A stretch of 64,000 bases of DNA, taken from Lotus japonicus. Lineage: Eukaryota; Streptophyta; Magnoliopsida; Fabales; Fabaceae. Of the stretch, positions 34,150 to 46,033 are shown one piece after another. Numbering within the stretch: position 1 is the stretch's first letter; each line of letters opens with the position of its first letter. The DNA is taken from NCBI RefSeq assembly GCF_012489685.1, contig NC_080043.1:43167127-43231126 (forward strand). The letters run 5' to 3'. A program made the position numbers and the translations under genes. The notes beneath the pieces were generated by a model that was not told the DNA's origin, searched no databases, and saw only the letters and a program-made list of their open reading frames with translations.

Positions 34150-35372
34150 TCACTCTGGACAAAAGTCCATGTTTAGATTTTTCAGAATAAAATTAAATCT
34201 ATCCTCTGCTAAGGGCTTTGTAAAGATATCTGCCCATTGATGGTCAGTATCAACAAACTTCAGAAGAAGTACGCCCTTCTGCACATAATCTCTAATGAAG
34301 TGATACTTTACCTCAATGTGCTTTGCCCTTGAATGCAAGATAGGATTCTTGCTCAACGAGATTGCAGCAGTGTTATCACAATAAATTGGGATATTGCTCT
34401 CAAGGATCTGATAATCCTCCAGCTGATGTTTCATCCAGAGCATCTGAGTGCTGCATATTGCTGCTGAGATATATTCTGCCTCTGCAGTTGATAGTGCAAT
34501 GGTTGATTGCCTCTTGCTTGCCCATGAGACTAGATTGCTTCCCAGAAATTGACAATTTCCAGAAGTACTTTTTCTCTCTGTTCTATCTCCAGCATAATCA
34601 GCATCACAATAACCTGAAAGCTTATACTCTGATGTTTTCTTATACATCAAGCCAAGGTTAGTGGTGCCTTTCAGATACCTTAGGATCCTCTTAACAGCAG
34701 TTAAGTGGGTTTCCCTTGGATCTGATTGGAAACGAGCACATAAGTGAACACTAAATAATATGTCTGGCCTAGATGCAGTTAAGTATAGAAGTGAACCTAT
34801 CATTCCACGATAGAGCTTCTGACATACTTTACCACTTTTATCTTCTTTCTCCAAAATGCATGTAGGATGCATTGGAGTCTTGGCCACTGTAGATTCCAGC
34901 ATATTGAACTTCTTCAGAAGTTCTTTAGTGTACTTGCTCTGATGGATATATGTTCCTTCTGGTGTTTGATCAACTTGTATTCCCAGAAAGTACTTTAATT
35001 CTCCCATCATACTCATCTCAAATTCAGCCTGCATCATCTCAGAAAATTCTTTGCATAGAGATTGATTAGCAGAACCAAATATAATATCATCACATAAATT
35101 TGCACAATTAAGATATCATCTTTATAAGTCTTGCAAAAAAGAGTTGTATCTACTTTACCCCTTACAAACTCATTCTCCAGAAGGAATGAGCTAAGTCTCT
35201 CATACCATGCTCTGGGAGCTTGCTTCAGACCGTAGAGTGATTTCTTCAATTTGAACACATGGTCTGGTTTCTTTTCATCTTCAAAAACCTGGGGGTTGAT
35301 GAACATAGACTTCCTCTGAGATATAACCATTTAGGAAGGCACTCTTTACGTCCATCTGATGTAGAACTATGT
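34150..35372 (-). pseudogene. Sirevirus reverse transcriptase and RNase H, frameshifted
   Basis: Read from the gap: HQMDVKSAFLNGYISEEVYV, then SLYGLKQAPRAWYERL (classic Copia RT), then the YVDD region and a long open part with MIGSLLYLTASRPDI, GYCDADYAGDRTERKSTSG, SWASKRQSTIALSTAEAEY and FTKPL (RNase H). Two single-base frame breaks are visible: an extra T in the T-run near 35285, and a missing base near 35092 exactly at the YVDD codons. Upstream parts of pol are in the gap. Confidence 0.85.
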
Positions 35373-35472
35373 NNNNNNNNNNNNNNNNNNNNNNNNNNNN
35401 NNNNNNNNNNNNNNNNNNNNNNNNNNNNNNNNNNNNNNNNNNNNNNNNNNNNNNNNNNNNNNNNNNNNNNNN
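35373..35472. other. Assembly gap, 100 N
   Basis: Exactly 100 N, the usual symbol for a gap of unknown size. Sirevirus RT lies on one side and the Tat antisense ORF on the other, so at least the Sirevirus 5' LTR, gag, protease, integrase and part of RT are missing. Confidence 0.95.
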
Positions 35473-36274
35473 GGGGAGCGCCAAGCAGTTCAGCACAATT
35501 AAAAAGAGGGAGCCGGGATAAGACCCCAAGAGCGAAACTTTCTCTTGATGAAGAAGACATTTTGGGGGAATCAGATAAAAGCTTCGGACACTGTGTCCAG
35601 TAAAACGGAAAAAGGGCTTTTCCTCCTCTCTGCGTGAACAACGAGGGATAAGCAGGGTGGACGACAACCCGGAAGTACCGGGGGGCCAAATAAGATTCAG
35701 AGCCAACCTGATGAGGGGCAAACCGTTCTCGGCCCGGCCGGGGCATCAGAATGACCCAGCCGTGGGTCCCCCAGGGTTGAGAGTCTACCTCAAAGAAGAA
35801 AGAAAAAAGGGCAGAGGAAGGCGCCACATCAACACTATGGCGGAGAATCTCAAAGCACCGTAGATAGGCCCAGGAGCAAGGATGAAGTTGGCAAGGAGAA
35901 ACGTTGACATCGCACAGCATTTGGGTAAGAAAGGGTGAGAAGGGAAGTTTAATGCCCAGGTCAAGAAAAATGAATTCGTACACAAAGAAGAAATGAGAAT
36001 ATTTGGGGTCATTAAGCTCACGATGTTGCCAAGGGCGGTCTAGTTCCCGACATCCGGTGATGCGAAGAAGGTCCTCTAATGACGAGGAGTAGCAAAGCCC
36101 GCCAGCCCTACGGGCAAGATCTGAAATAGATCCGTTGGTCGACAGTTCTGATGGTTGATCAAGGACCTCTTGATCAGGAGCTTCTGAGATGGGGAAGGGG
36201 AGAGTGGCGAAGGTCGTCAAGCGATGAGCTTTGATCTCCTCAGTGGAGGAAAGGGACCCTGTTGAGGACATCAT
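35473..36274 (-). pseudogene. Tat-1 antisense ORF, N-terminal exon
   Basis: ATG at 36274 (MMSSTGSLSSTEEIKAHRLT). The core FVYEFIFLDLGIKLPFSPFL, CQLHPCSWAYLRCFEIL and SALFSFFFEV matches the conserved block of the putative gypsy-type transposon family (PF04195). The frame runs open into the gap; its C-terminal exon is at 26947-28172, now separated by the Sirevirus. A TATA-like TTTATATTC at about 36451-36459 (minus strand) lies 180 bases upstream of the ATG. Confidence 0.7.
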
Positions 36275-36459
36275 AAAAGTAGAAGAAAAAGGGAAAGATG
36301 AAAACTAACCAGGAAAGAGCAACGGGAAGAGGAGCGGGGAGATCCGGGACGATGAGTTCGCAGGGTCAGCAAAGGAAACTGGAATGAGAGTCGGAAGTGA
36401 GTATGGAAGCATTTGACAGAAAACGTTGAATGATGAGGAGGAGGAGGAGAATATAAAGG

Positions 36460-37013
36460 CTGGGGGTGATAGCGGTTGGGGAATCGTGCCCCATCATGGC
36501 AAAGGTAGGATGATTGCTCAAGAGGGTGTGACGTGGATTTCGGAAAGCGGGGGCAACACGTTAAATGAAAAGTTACAATGGTTGAAGCTGATTAGTTTAA
36601 ATTCCAATTGTCAGGCTCGACCATGATCCAAAGGGACGCTTCAAAGATAACAGTTAGGATTCAGTGGATTCGCTGACCCTAGCACCATCTCAGGGCGCGA
36701 CGCGTGGCGTAGGCTCGACACATGTCAAAACATCGCAAGTCGGAACACGTGCATAACTATGGTGGGGCGAGCGAATCAAATGTCATCGCCACAAGCTCAC
36801 TTGTGGACTCAGACCGTCCGGAGAAGAGAAGCACAACAAAAGTTTGAGATGTAGATTTTAAAAGCTTTACTCACCGAGCCATGTTGGCCATTGATCTTCG
36901 TTTTTAGACTTTAGGTTTTAGCGTTGGTTAGTTTCTTATGGCCTTCGCCCTAGTTTTCCTGCTTAAAGACACACTTATCTCTCATGCTTTGAGCTCGGTG
37001 TCTTGTGGACTTG
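36460..37013. other. Tat-1 3' non-coding region
   Basis: No supported ORF. It should contain the antisense promoter and the Tat polypurine tract, but I do not see a clean purine run next to 37014. Confidence 0.4.
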
Positions 37014-37330
37014 TGGACTGGGCGAGACCTCAGGGTCCCTCGCCCAGGAGCGCTGGCCTCAGGCGAGGGGCGCACCTGAGACTTGGGCCTCCCTCCCCGA
37101 GGCCCAACTGGCCCATTAAGGTACATTAGAGGTGCCAAGCCCAACTCCGCGCCTATAAATAGGAGACGGTTACCAAATGTAAGGGACTTTTGGCCATTTG
37201 TGAAATAACAAGATTGAAATTGAATTATTCTTTCTCTCTTTAGCGGTTAGAACTTCACTCTCTAAGCATTCATATCACTTTCCTCACACTTTGGGTACTG
37301 TACCCCTATTGTATGTTCTTGGATAGAACA
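37014..37330 (+). repeat. Tat-1 3' LTR
   Basis: 317 bp with the same ends as the 5' LTR, followed by the GTCAC duplication. TATA box at 37154-37161. About 12 differences from the 5' LTR. Confidence 0.9.
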
Positions 37331-38970
37331 GTCACAATAGGCAATTGGTTTCTTCCCATCCAAAGGCCGCTTTCTTTTTCTTTTTCCCCCAAAATAAGTG
37401 CTTTCTCTTTTTCAAAGAATTCAAAGGGAAACTTACAGTATTTACAACAAAAAGGAATATTAAAAACTTAAAAATGAAAGTAATACATCAGAAGAAAAAA
37501 AAAATATATGTATATATATATGTATATTTTATATATATATAAACATGATGAGGTGAACATCTTTGGTTTTTAATTTTGTTTAGATAGATGATGGTTCTAT
37601 GGTACTAAGATGGATTTATCTATCCTCAATCATCTATTCAGATAGTGTGTGGATATATCGTTTATAACTTGTAAGCATAAAACCATGTAAAATAAATTTG
37701 TAACTTGAAAAAACTAGTTGCCTAAAAATTAACTAGAGAATTGTTATTCGGACCCCCCGACAGCTATTTAGACCCTGTTAAATTCGTAAAATCTGAAAAA
37801 GCCCTTTATAAAAAAATTTCGCTCGCACTTTGAATTGTACTTCGTTCTATAAAATTTTCCCTAATTGCTTGCCATCGCGATTGTTAGATAATGAAAATAA
37901 AAAATATGGAGGTTGGGATGTAAGTGTCACAATTTGGTCATTGGAATATGACTACGATAATATGGCCGTTACAATATGACCATATAGTCGTTAAAATATG
38001 ACTATTTACCGTTATTGTGTGGTAATATTTTTAGTTCACTTATCACTTTATTGTTAAATAACTATTTATCTCAAAAAACTTAAGTTATTGAGAAAGAATC
38101 ACTTTTCCAAAAAAAAATAAAAGAATCACATAAACAATTTTATATTATTATTTGTAACCATTACTATTTATGCCAGCCTTATTCCATTATGAGAGAAGTC
38201 TTTTCCTTTCATTGAATTTCTAAATCATTTATGCTGATAATTGTAATGGGACTTGGTTTCTTTTATCCATGAGGAGTTGAATTAGGGAAACAATTCCACT
38301 AATTTCTTGAGAGTACTGAATTAAGATCATGGACGTTGAAGAATGAAGATCTATACATCAGCTTGCATGATGAATTGGTAGGGACTGAGAAATTGATTGG
38401 TGTATGCTAGCATAATGTTGTTAGGAGTGAACATTATTTTTTAAGTATTATCTTTTATGATTAAATCTATTTTACCTGAGGTAAATGATGATCCCCGTTA
38501 TTTGTCCACAAGTTAGTAGATCCTACATTTAAATTAGTAGACTATAGAATAATCAATAAAGCATGCAGATGCCAACACCGCTAAGAAGTCACAGGTATGA
38601 AGTTATGCAACTTTCATATCTTGGCCAAGTATTTCCTCTAATTATTCTTTAGTCTAAGTACAACGTGTTTTTAAACCCATATGCAGCACAAATAGTGTAG
38701 AAAAGGCAGATGGTGTTATTCTATTTCAAGTTATCACAGGGACATAAATAGCAGCTTCCAGTGAAGTGCTGTCAATAAAAATGACCATGTAAGTATGTCA
38801 TTTCTTTTAAATGGCTAAAAAGGATACCTTGGCCAGCATTTTTTTCATGTCTCTTATTAATATTGTTAAAATTGAAGTTCCTATCAGATTGGTATTTAGG
38901 TTCCTATCAATCCCCTGATCCTTTGAATTACACCGGTTCCAATAAAAGATAAATCATAAATTTGATAGAA

Positions 38971-39340
38971 AATTGAATCTAAAACTGGTACCATTTTAAA
39001 GTTTACTCTATTACCTTTCTAACAACAAAAACGATACTCAAATCCGACAAGAACCACTCAAGTTAGGCTTCATTAAGTGATTGCTGCTAGGATTAGAACC
39101 ATATGGGAGTTATGCAGAGTATTTTTAAAAATCAAATAAAAAATTGGTACTGATTGACAAGAAAACAGAATTTAAAACTGGGATACAATTTCAAAGCTTA
39201 CTCTGTTAGCTTTCTAACAAAAACAAACGGTACTCAAATCCGACAAGCATGACTAAAGTTCCGCTTGATCAAGTGAATGATGCCAAGATTAGACTGGTAT
39301 GGGAGTTGTACAGAATGATTTAAAACTGATACTGATTTCT
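38971..39340. repeat. Degenerate tandem repeat (about 190-bp unit)
   Basis: Both units share AACTGG, ACTCAAATCCGACAAG and TATGGGAGTT in the same order with about 75 percent similarity. Confidence 0.7.
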
Positions 39341-39744
39341 ACACTCAACATTTTATAATTATTAATGGCAATTCCATCTACAGATAGATGTAATCAACCA
39401 ATTTAACTCAACTTCTACGATGAATTCGCTCCCAAAATTATAATTGAAAGGTCATGATTGAAAACCATTCCATCACAAAGTTCTCAAGTAACCAGTACAT
39501 AGAATTCAATGAAAGATTAACTTGGTAATTGCCAATAAAAGTAGATTTGTTGCTTAGACAAGAATGCAACCATCAGAAGACACCCATATGATCAAACATT
39601 TAAGGTGCATCTTCTCTGGCAAATCACATATACAATCTTTCAGAGAACACATCATTTACATTCTTCTCTAAACCTTATTTCTTCAAGTTAGTCATTCAAT
39701 CGCCACTTTTTACGAATCAAACACAAAAATATGATCTCTAGGTA

Positions 39745-40120
39745 TTGAAGGGAATATTTTGGGAACACTTGCTAAAACGTCTCGATAAAAAATTTAAAAG
39801 CTAATTATGGTGATGCTTAACTAATGATCAATGGATCTAGGCAATATCAATCTGAAAATTATAACATTAGTCAATTTTATCCAATATACAATAGTAGTAG
39901 CAGCAACAACAGTAGAGCAAAACACAATTTTTGGCATTGTGCATCTCAAAGTAGTCGCACTATTAAGAATATTTTTGGAACATTTACTAAAAGTGTTGCT
40001 TACAAAAAAAGTTCTAAACCTGATTATGATGAGGCTTTCTATTGAATCATTGATCAATGGATCTAGGAAATACTCTGATCATTCTGAAAATTGTAACACT
40101 AGTCAAATTTAGCCAATATT
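39745..40120. repeat. Degenerate tandem repeat (about 217-bp unit)
   Basis: Both units share TGATCAATGGATCTAGG, TCTGAAAATT and AACA(T/C)TAGTCAA in order. Confidence 0.7.
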
Positions 40121-40208
40121 ATGTAGATTCCAATAACAAAAACAAAGTCATTCTGCAAAGTGCATGTCCCACAAACCAGACTTGTTAGTCTTACCCGGTA
40201 AAACAAGT

Positions 40209-41802
40209 TCATGTAAACTTAATGACACAGCTTCCCAGGCCTACAGGTTGCAACTGATTGCTGATCTCAGCCTGCTTCTTCAAATCAGCAGATAAAATTT
40301 TCGAACAGAATATCCGGATTTCCGCCAAAACTGTGGCATTTTCTAACAAAAACTTTAGCAACTGGATTTCAGCTTCAACCCCACGAAAATGTGAAATAGA
40401 AAATAATTTGAGACTATATTTGAAACAAGAAGGCACTGAGTTCAATATCCAGTGTTCACCATCCAAGCAGGTCTCTGGGTCAAATCCCTGCATAAGAATC
40501 AATAAACATGTCAATGGACAGAAACAATACTACTGTTAGTGCTAGCCTTGAAACGTGGTAGATGCAAGAACTGGAGCAGGATAAAAGATGTACCATAGGA
40601 ATATTAAGAACTTCCAATTTAGGTGTCTTTTGGAGAATGTTCATTACAGCTTCATCAGTGAACATACAATATCCCAAATCCACATTAAGATGTGTCAAAT
40701 TGTTGAACATGGGAAGGAGATGGAAAGCATAGGAAAAACACTAGTAAAAGAAAGAAAAAACATTATTAAGGAAATATGAAATAAATATAATAAAACCACA
40801 ATTAATGGAAAACATTGTCAATAGCTGTAATACAGTTAAAAAAATGAAGATGATCAGTGAGCTGTTAAACATACCTCAAGAATATCATTTGATAATCTAA
40901 GAGATTTGATACTACCAAGACCACTCAATAGTTTAATTAGATTTTCTGAGGGTTGAGGAACCTCAATATGTGCATCAACTATGGAGGCCAGGTTAACAAG
41001 GACAAATTCAACAGTTACATTGCTGTTATAACTGAAATATAAAAGATTTGCAGCATCAACCATAATTGTAGAATTGAGCAAATGACCTCGACTAGAACTG
41101 GCGCCAGAGATGATTAATGTCTTTAATGTGGGAAATTTTATGCTGATTTGCTTGATGTTGTCCCAATTACAATTACACAAGCTTAACTTTTCTAGGACAG
41201 GGCACCCAGAGAAAAGTTGTTGAGCTGACTTCTCATTTGCGAAGTTCACAAATACAAGCTTTAATGTCTTTAGGCTAGGAAAATGAATGCCGCTAGCAAC
41301 ATCTAGAGCACAACATGTAAAACCAGCTTAGTCAATGATTCAGAAGCTGAGAAACAATTAGGTAAAACAAATGGAGGCCTCACAGGTAGGGAAAGCTTAA
41401 GCTCTTCAATGTTGTGCTTCACTACAGCAGATATAAGAGAATTAACTCGATCCGCATCAACGTCAACTCCATAACACATCCCACAATCTACATAAATCAT
41501 GACACTGAGCCTTTTCACACAATTAGAATGATAAAGTAGTCTGTCCACTTGGTCTAAAAGGCAATTTACAGATTCCTGTCCTTGGTTCATGGAAGTGATT
41601 GCCAGATACTTGCTAAAATCAAACATAAGCAGGTCCACAAGTACTTCCACCTTTTCGCCAAAATGGATGTTTGTATAGCATCTTTGGTAGGGAGTAAAGC
41701 AAGAATGTGATGAAGAATGCTATCTGGTAAGTTGCTGATCATATCTTTCATGTCACCCACATTATTGGTTTGTAAATCAGATAGTGAGATTAAACCAGCC
41801 AT
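40209..41802 (-). pseudogene. F-box/LRR/FBD gene, copy B, frameshifted
   Basis: ATG at 41802 gives [10 protein letters not shown], then an F-box ([27 protein letters not shown]). LRR segments follow (GCPVLEKLSLCNCNW; FPTLKTLIISG; IKSLRLSNDILE) with a donor after CTTGAG near 40875; a short exon carries NNLTHLNVDLG, and the last exon (acceptor TTATGCAG near 40487) carries the FBD domain (WILNSVPSCFKYSLKLFSIS) to the stop at 40209. Likely an SCF substrate-recognition protein by family. Two frame breaks are seen: a one-base shift after [10 protein letters not shown] near 41630, and a loss of about four bases near 41310 where copy A reads EVGCVL. It is thus also probably dead, unless these are assembly errors. 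Confidence 0.75.
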
Positions 41803-42420
41803 AATCCTGCTGTGCCTACCAAAAAATAATTATCAAGCAGACAAGTGTGAAGGGAATCATGGGATATAGACGCAATAACAGCCAAGTTCATAGCTTTTTG
41901 TTGCACAAAGAAAAAACATGGATTTTTGGATAATGCTTTACATAATGTGATATATTCCAATGGGGGATAGGATCACTGGCACTGACAGTGACTTATACTG
42001 CAACACGACAACATAGCATAGCAAGAAAATAAACAAACCCCAGTTTGAATTGACATTCATTTGTATGGTAGAGACAACAGCACAACCCATTTTGACAGAA
42101 ATTTTGTTTAAATTAAAGATCCCTAAATTTATTTTAGGGTTTAGGGTTCCAATGCATGAAGAGGGAAAAAAACAGGCAACTAAAGCAAAGATCACTCATC
42201 ATGGAAGAGAAAATGATGAAATTATCAAACCTTTATCAGAGAGAGTATGGAAGCGGTTCATACCTGAAGGAGCGTCTGGGTTAACGAGTTGAAAATGTGA
42301 CCTACAAACTTCAGTGCGCAACCCTAAAATATATTGAAAGAAAAGGAGGGAAATGAAACGCTCTTGGCCTCTTGTTCTTGACTGGGCCAAAATAGAATGT
42401 TTGAGTGAATCTCCAAATTG
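41803..42420. other. 5' flank of F-box copy B
   Basis: Contains a putative leader intron and leader exon near 42260-42330, matching the organisation upstream of copy A. No other gene seen. Confidence 0.4.
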
Positions 42421-43545
42421 GTCCTTGAAATTGCAGCCTCACTTCAATTTGGTCTCTAAACTAAAAACAATGGTTTGAAAAACCCTTCAGCTTGCAAACA
42501 CCTTTCACGTTGGTCCCTTTTCTTCTTTTCCGTTAGTCTCTGAAACGAGAAACCCCATGTGTCACGTTATGTGTCATGTGGATTCAATTTGGTCCTCAAC
42601 ATTATCATTTTAACCCATGCTGAACTTTCACGAATTATTAAAAAACAAAAATTACTGATTAAAAAAAAATAATTAATAAAGAAATTTCAATTGACAAATA
42701 GATTTGCCCATAAATGTTCATCTTCAACATCATCTTCATCATCACCTTCAACACTACCAACCCCTAAATGTTCAAGATCCATAAAGAGCAAGGGTAGGAG
42801 CAAAATATTCAATATAGCTCCTATTCTTAGTATAATTCTTATCTGGTTGGGAGGATGCCTACCAATCCAGAACACACCCCACCATCATTGCCTCAACCCC
42901 AAAACACACAAACTCAGAACCCACCCCACTATCCAAGACTCAACCTAAAAACCTTCAAACCTAGAACCCAGCCCCACTGCAACCCCCACTCCACCATCCA
43001 AACCGCACTCAAAACTCACCCCACCATCCAAACATCAACCCTAAAACCTTCAAACCCAGAACCCACCCCCACCACCACCCCTACCACCACCCCTACCCCA
43101 CCATCTAAATCGCATTCAAAACCGACAAATCATAACCTACCCCACCATCCAAGCATCAACCCCAAAACCTTGAAATCCATAACCCACTCCCATTGCAACC
43201 CCAAAACCGACAAACACATAACTCAGCCCCACCATTGAAGCCGCAACCCAAAAATCCAGAACCCACCATCCAAGCCTTAAACCCAAAACCCATAAGCGAA
43301 CCACCCTTTGATCCACACCACCCTCAACCCCAACCCGCACCAAACTCACCCCCAACCCAAGAGAGCTCAACAACCCAGAAATCCCCACCCACCCCAGTTG
43401 TTAGCTAATCCGCAGGTGCACAAATTTCACTTGATTTTAAATGTCGTATCATTGGGATTGTGAGAGAAAAATTCAGTTTTAAGTTTGAAGAACAAAAGCA
43501 AATAAAAACTAAATTTTGAGATTGTTGTTTGTTGTGACAAGTATA
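42421..43545. repeat. Partial TIR-like sequence and C-rich degenerate minisatellite
   Basis: 42421-42600 has phrases such as TTTGGTC and CGTTAGTCTCTGAAACG, like one arm of a MULE-type MITE without a partner. From about 42860 to 43400 a CCA/CCC-rich unit of about 50-60 bp repeats imperfectly (CCCCACCATCCAA, CATCAACCC, AAAACCTTCAAACC). ORFs here (Pro/Thr-rich) are products of this composition. Confidence 0.6.
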
Positions 43546-45004
43546 GGGTAAATAGCCAAGTTCGTCCCTGAATGTGTCTACCGCCTTCAACTTCGTCCCT
43601 AAACTTTAAAAATGTCACACGTGATCCCTGAATGTGGCAAGTCTCCCTTATCAGCGGTCCTTGACGTTAAAAAAGTTCACACCGTTAACGGAAGTGTGAC
43701 ATGGCTATTTTTTTTCCATTTGGAAATTCCGCGTAGGAAAAAGATTTGACTGAAACATTAAATCTTCAATTTAGTCCCTATAGTTAAAAAAAATTCTTTC
43801 TTTCTCATCACTCACTCTTCCTCGCACCTTCCTCCCCAACCGTCCACCCACTCCACCACCACCAGTCCACCACCACTCTAAAATCTCAACTCAAAAACCA
43901 TAAAACAAAAATCCCCAAATTTTCAAAGATGTGAAAGCAAAAAAAAAATGGTGTGTTCCAATTATTCGTCCAAAAAATCAGAACCATACCCAGAATCAAA
44001 CCCTCCTCCACCGCCTCCTTTGACCTCCCTCCTCCCCTCTGTGACTCCATCGCCGCCTCGTCCAAACCCCCTCAAAAAACGAAGGGTTTTAGGGTATTAA
44101 ACTTATTTGATTGCAAAATTACGGGTGAGAGATATGATGATTTTAGGGTTTTGATGAAGGGTTGAATCTTCGAGCCAAAGCTTCAGAGAGAGCAAACCAA
44201 GGTCACCGATGGAGTTTAAACGACGTCTTTTTGTGTCCGAAACCCACCCTAACCCAGAGATGAGAGAGATCGAGATTGAGGAGATTACTGCGAATAAACT
44301 CACCCCCACAAACACCATTAAAAAAACCCCAACGGCGGCGATGCGGACATCAGACGATGTGGAGGATCTCAGGCAGTGGAGGAAGACAGATTGGAGCGTG
44401 GTCAATTGTGGGAGGGAGTAGGGTTTCACCGATGTAATGAGCCAACTGGGTTTTTTTTCTTTCATTGGATATGTGTTATCCAATTTTTGTTTCTTGTCTC
44501 GTAGCTCAGGTGCCTGTGCGGGCTGTTACATTTGTTTCTGATGTGTTCTTGTTTAATCCTTATAATTTTATTTTCTGGGTGCTGTTATTGTTGTGTTGTT
44601 TCTCTAATTGAAGTTAATTTTATTCTATTTGCCTCTGATATTTTCATATTCGTCTGCAATTATGGTGGGCAAGCATGGTTGTGAACCTGAAATTGGAACC
44701 TTGAAGGTGATGGTGGTGGGTAGAGGTAGAGGAAGATGAGGGGAGTGAAAGAACTTTTTTTCAGATTCAGGGACTAAATTGATGCCTTTAAAACTTTCCC
44801 AACATTCAAATGCCACATAAGCTTCAGTATTGATAAAAAAAATTCCACGTCATACTTTCGTTAACGTCTGTCTGCCATTTTTAACTCAAGGACTGCTGAT
44901 GAGGGAGATTTGCCACATTCAGGGATCACATGGGACAATTTTAAAGTTTATGGACGAAGTTGAGGGCGGTGGACACATTCAGGGACGAACTTGGCTATTT
45001 ACCC
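43546..45004. mobile_element. Long-TIR MULE-like element, 1.46 kb
   Basis: Inverted arms of about 150 bp start GGGTAAATAGCCAAGTTCGT at both ends. Flanks are GACAAGTATA (43536-43545) and GACAAATATA (45005-45014), a 9-10 bp target duplication with one change. The interior has no transposase; it holds C-rich sequence and short ORFs (44209-44421 plus, 44103-44483 minus) that I do not recognise and that could be captured host sequence. Confidence 0.8.
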
Positions 45005-45014
45005 GACAAATATA

Positions 45015-46033
45015 TGTCGAAGTAGCAATGATGAAACTTAAGAAATCAGAGATGGAAATGCCTTGGGTTCTTGCTTAACTAGTCAACTTAAGAAAACATA
45101 TCCTAAACATGTGAAGAACTGAGTCTCTCTTTGATGCTCTAATCTAAACAACTACCTATCGATGTCTCGCATAGATAATACTCTCAAATCATAGGATAAG
45201 CACAATTCCTTGCCAACTTAACCAATTGTTTGAGGCCTTAAGCATGCAATTTTCATATCAACAAACTCCAACCCTTTCTCTATTCCTAGCAGAAAGCATA
45301 GAAGAGGTAATCCCGAAACAAGTCCCTAATCTACAACTTAACTTCCGTTCTGATTGTAGAAAAGCATAAAGCAAGCGTGCACTCAAGCTTAGATAGAAAA
45401 ATAGAGATGGGATTCATGGATAAACTCAGAAACACATGAATAGAAATATGAATTATAACTTAAACATCATAAGTCTTAGAAAAACCCAAAGCATAAAGAG
45501 TTTAGGCAAACATGACTATGGAATCCATACAAGAAATGTAAAAGAACCTGAGTTACAAAGCTTGGAAGCATCCCACTAGCATCAGAGAGTATCTCAGTTT
45601 CTAAGTTTATTGAAATGACCAAAGGTCCTAATCAAAACAACCAAACAACTATTTATCATAAAAACTAACGACATAGGGCGCTCGAGCGCCAGCCCCTCGA
45701 GCAAAAATCCCAAAGTTACTGTCTTGAGGACGCTCAATCGCAAATTTACACCGCTCGAGCGCCAGCTCCCTTCTGCCAGATGTTGAACCTTCTGTTGACA
45801 GGGCGCTCGAGCGCTAATTGTGGGCGTTCGAGCGCCGTAAGCTGTGCCCAAATCCCCGACCTATTGTAAGGGGGCGCTCGAGCGCCAGAGGCTCGCCACC
45901 AAACTTAACTTCTGCCTCCTTCAATTTCACAATCAAGTCTTCATGCCTCTTGCCCTTCCAAGTTCCATCAGTTACAACCTACAATACTCATTAAAGCACA
46001 CTTGGAAAATATCAGAATATCTAACAACCTATT
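45015..46033. other. Spacer with a cluster of XhoI-centred palindromes
   Basis: No gene. At 45677-45886 the palindrome GGCGCTCGAGCGCC or a near version occurs five times (45677, 45752, 45803, 45823, 45873). Confidence 0.7.

Larger units (their letters stand above)
28242..35372 (-). mobile_element. Sirevirus-type Ty1/Copia element, 5' half in gap
   Basis: Minus-strand element nested in the antisense ORF of Tat-1. Visible from the gap downward: RT-RNase H, envelope-like ORF, a plus-strand small gene, polypurine tracts and 3' LTR. gag, protease, integrase and 5' LTR would lie in the 100-N gap, so the true element is several kilobases longer than shown. Confidence 0.8.
21346..37330 (+). mobile_element. 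Tat-type Ty3/Gypsy element, Tat-1 (contains nested Sirevirus and gap)
   Basis: Both LTRs are 317 bp and the element is flanked by GTCAC (21341-21345 and 37331-37335). Order: 5' LTR, Tat-type primer site, truncated gag-protease, RT, RNase H, integrase, then a convergent antisense ORF and the 3' LTR. The antisense ORF is split by a minus-strand Sirevirus whose 5' half lies in the assembly gap. About 12 LTR differences (3.8 percent) indicate an old insertion, consistent with the many stops in pol. Confidence 0.9.
37336..40208. other. AT-rich spacer with local tandem repeats
   Basis: No gene. TA-rich microsatellite at 37505-37541. From about 38245 the sequence is similar to the spacer at 4905-5000 beside F-box copy A, marking one end of the old duplication. 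Two degenerate two-copy tandem repeats lie at 38971-39340 and 39745-40120. Confidence 0.5.

Noticed and set aside
42855..43408. Pro/Thr-rich ORFs resembling extensin-like proteins
   Set aside because: They follow from the C-rich degenerate minisatellite; no start context, signal peptide or regular Ser-Pro motif.
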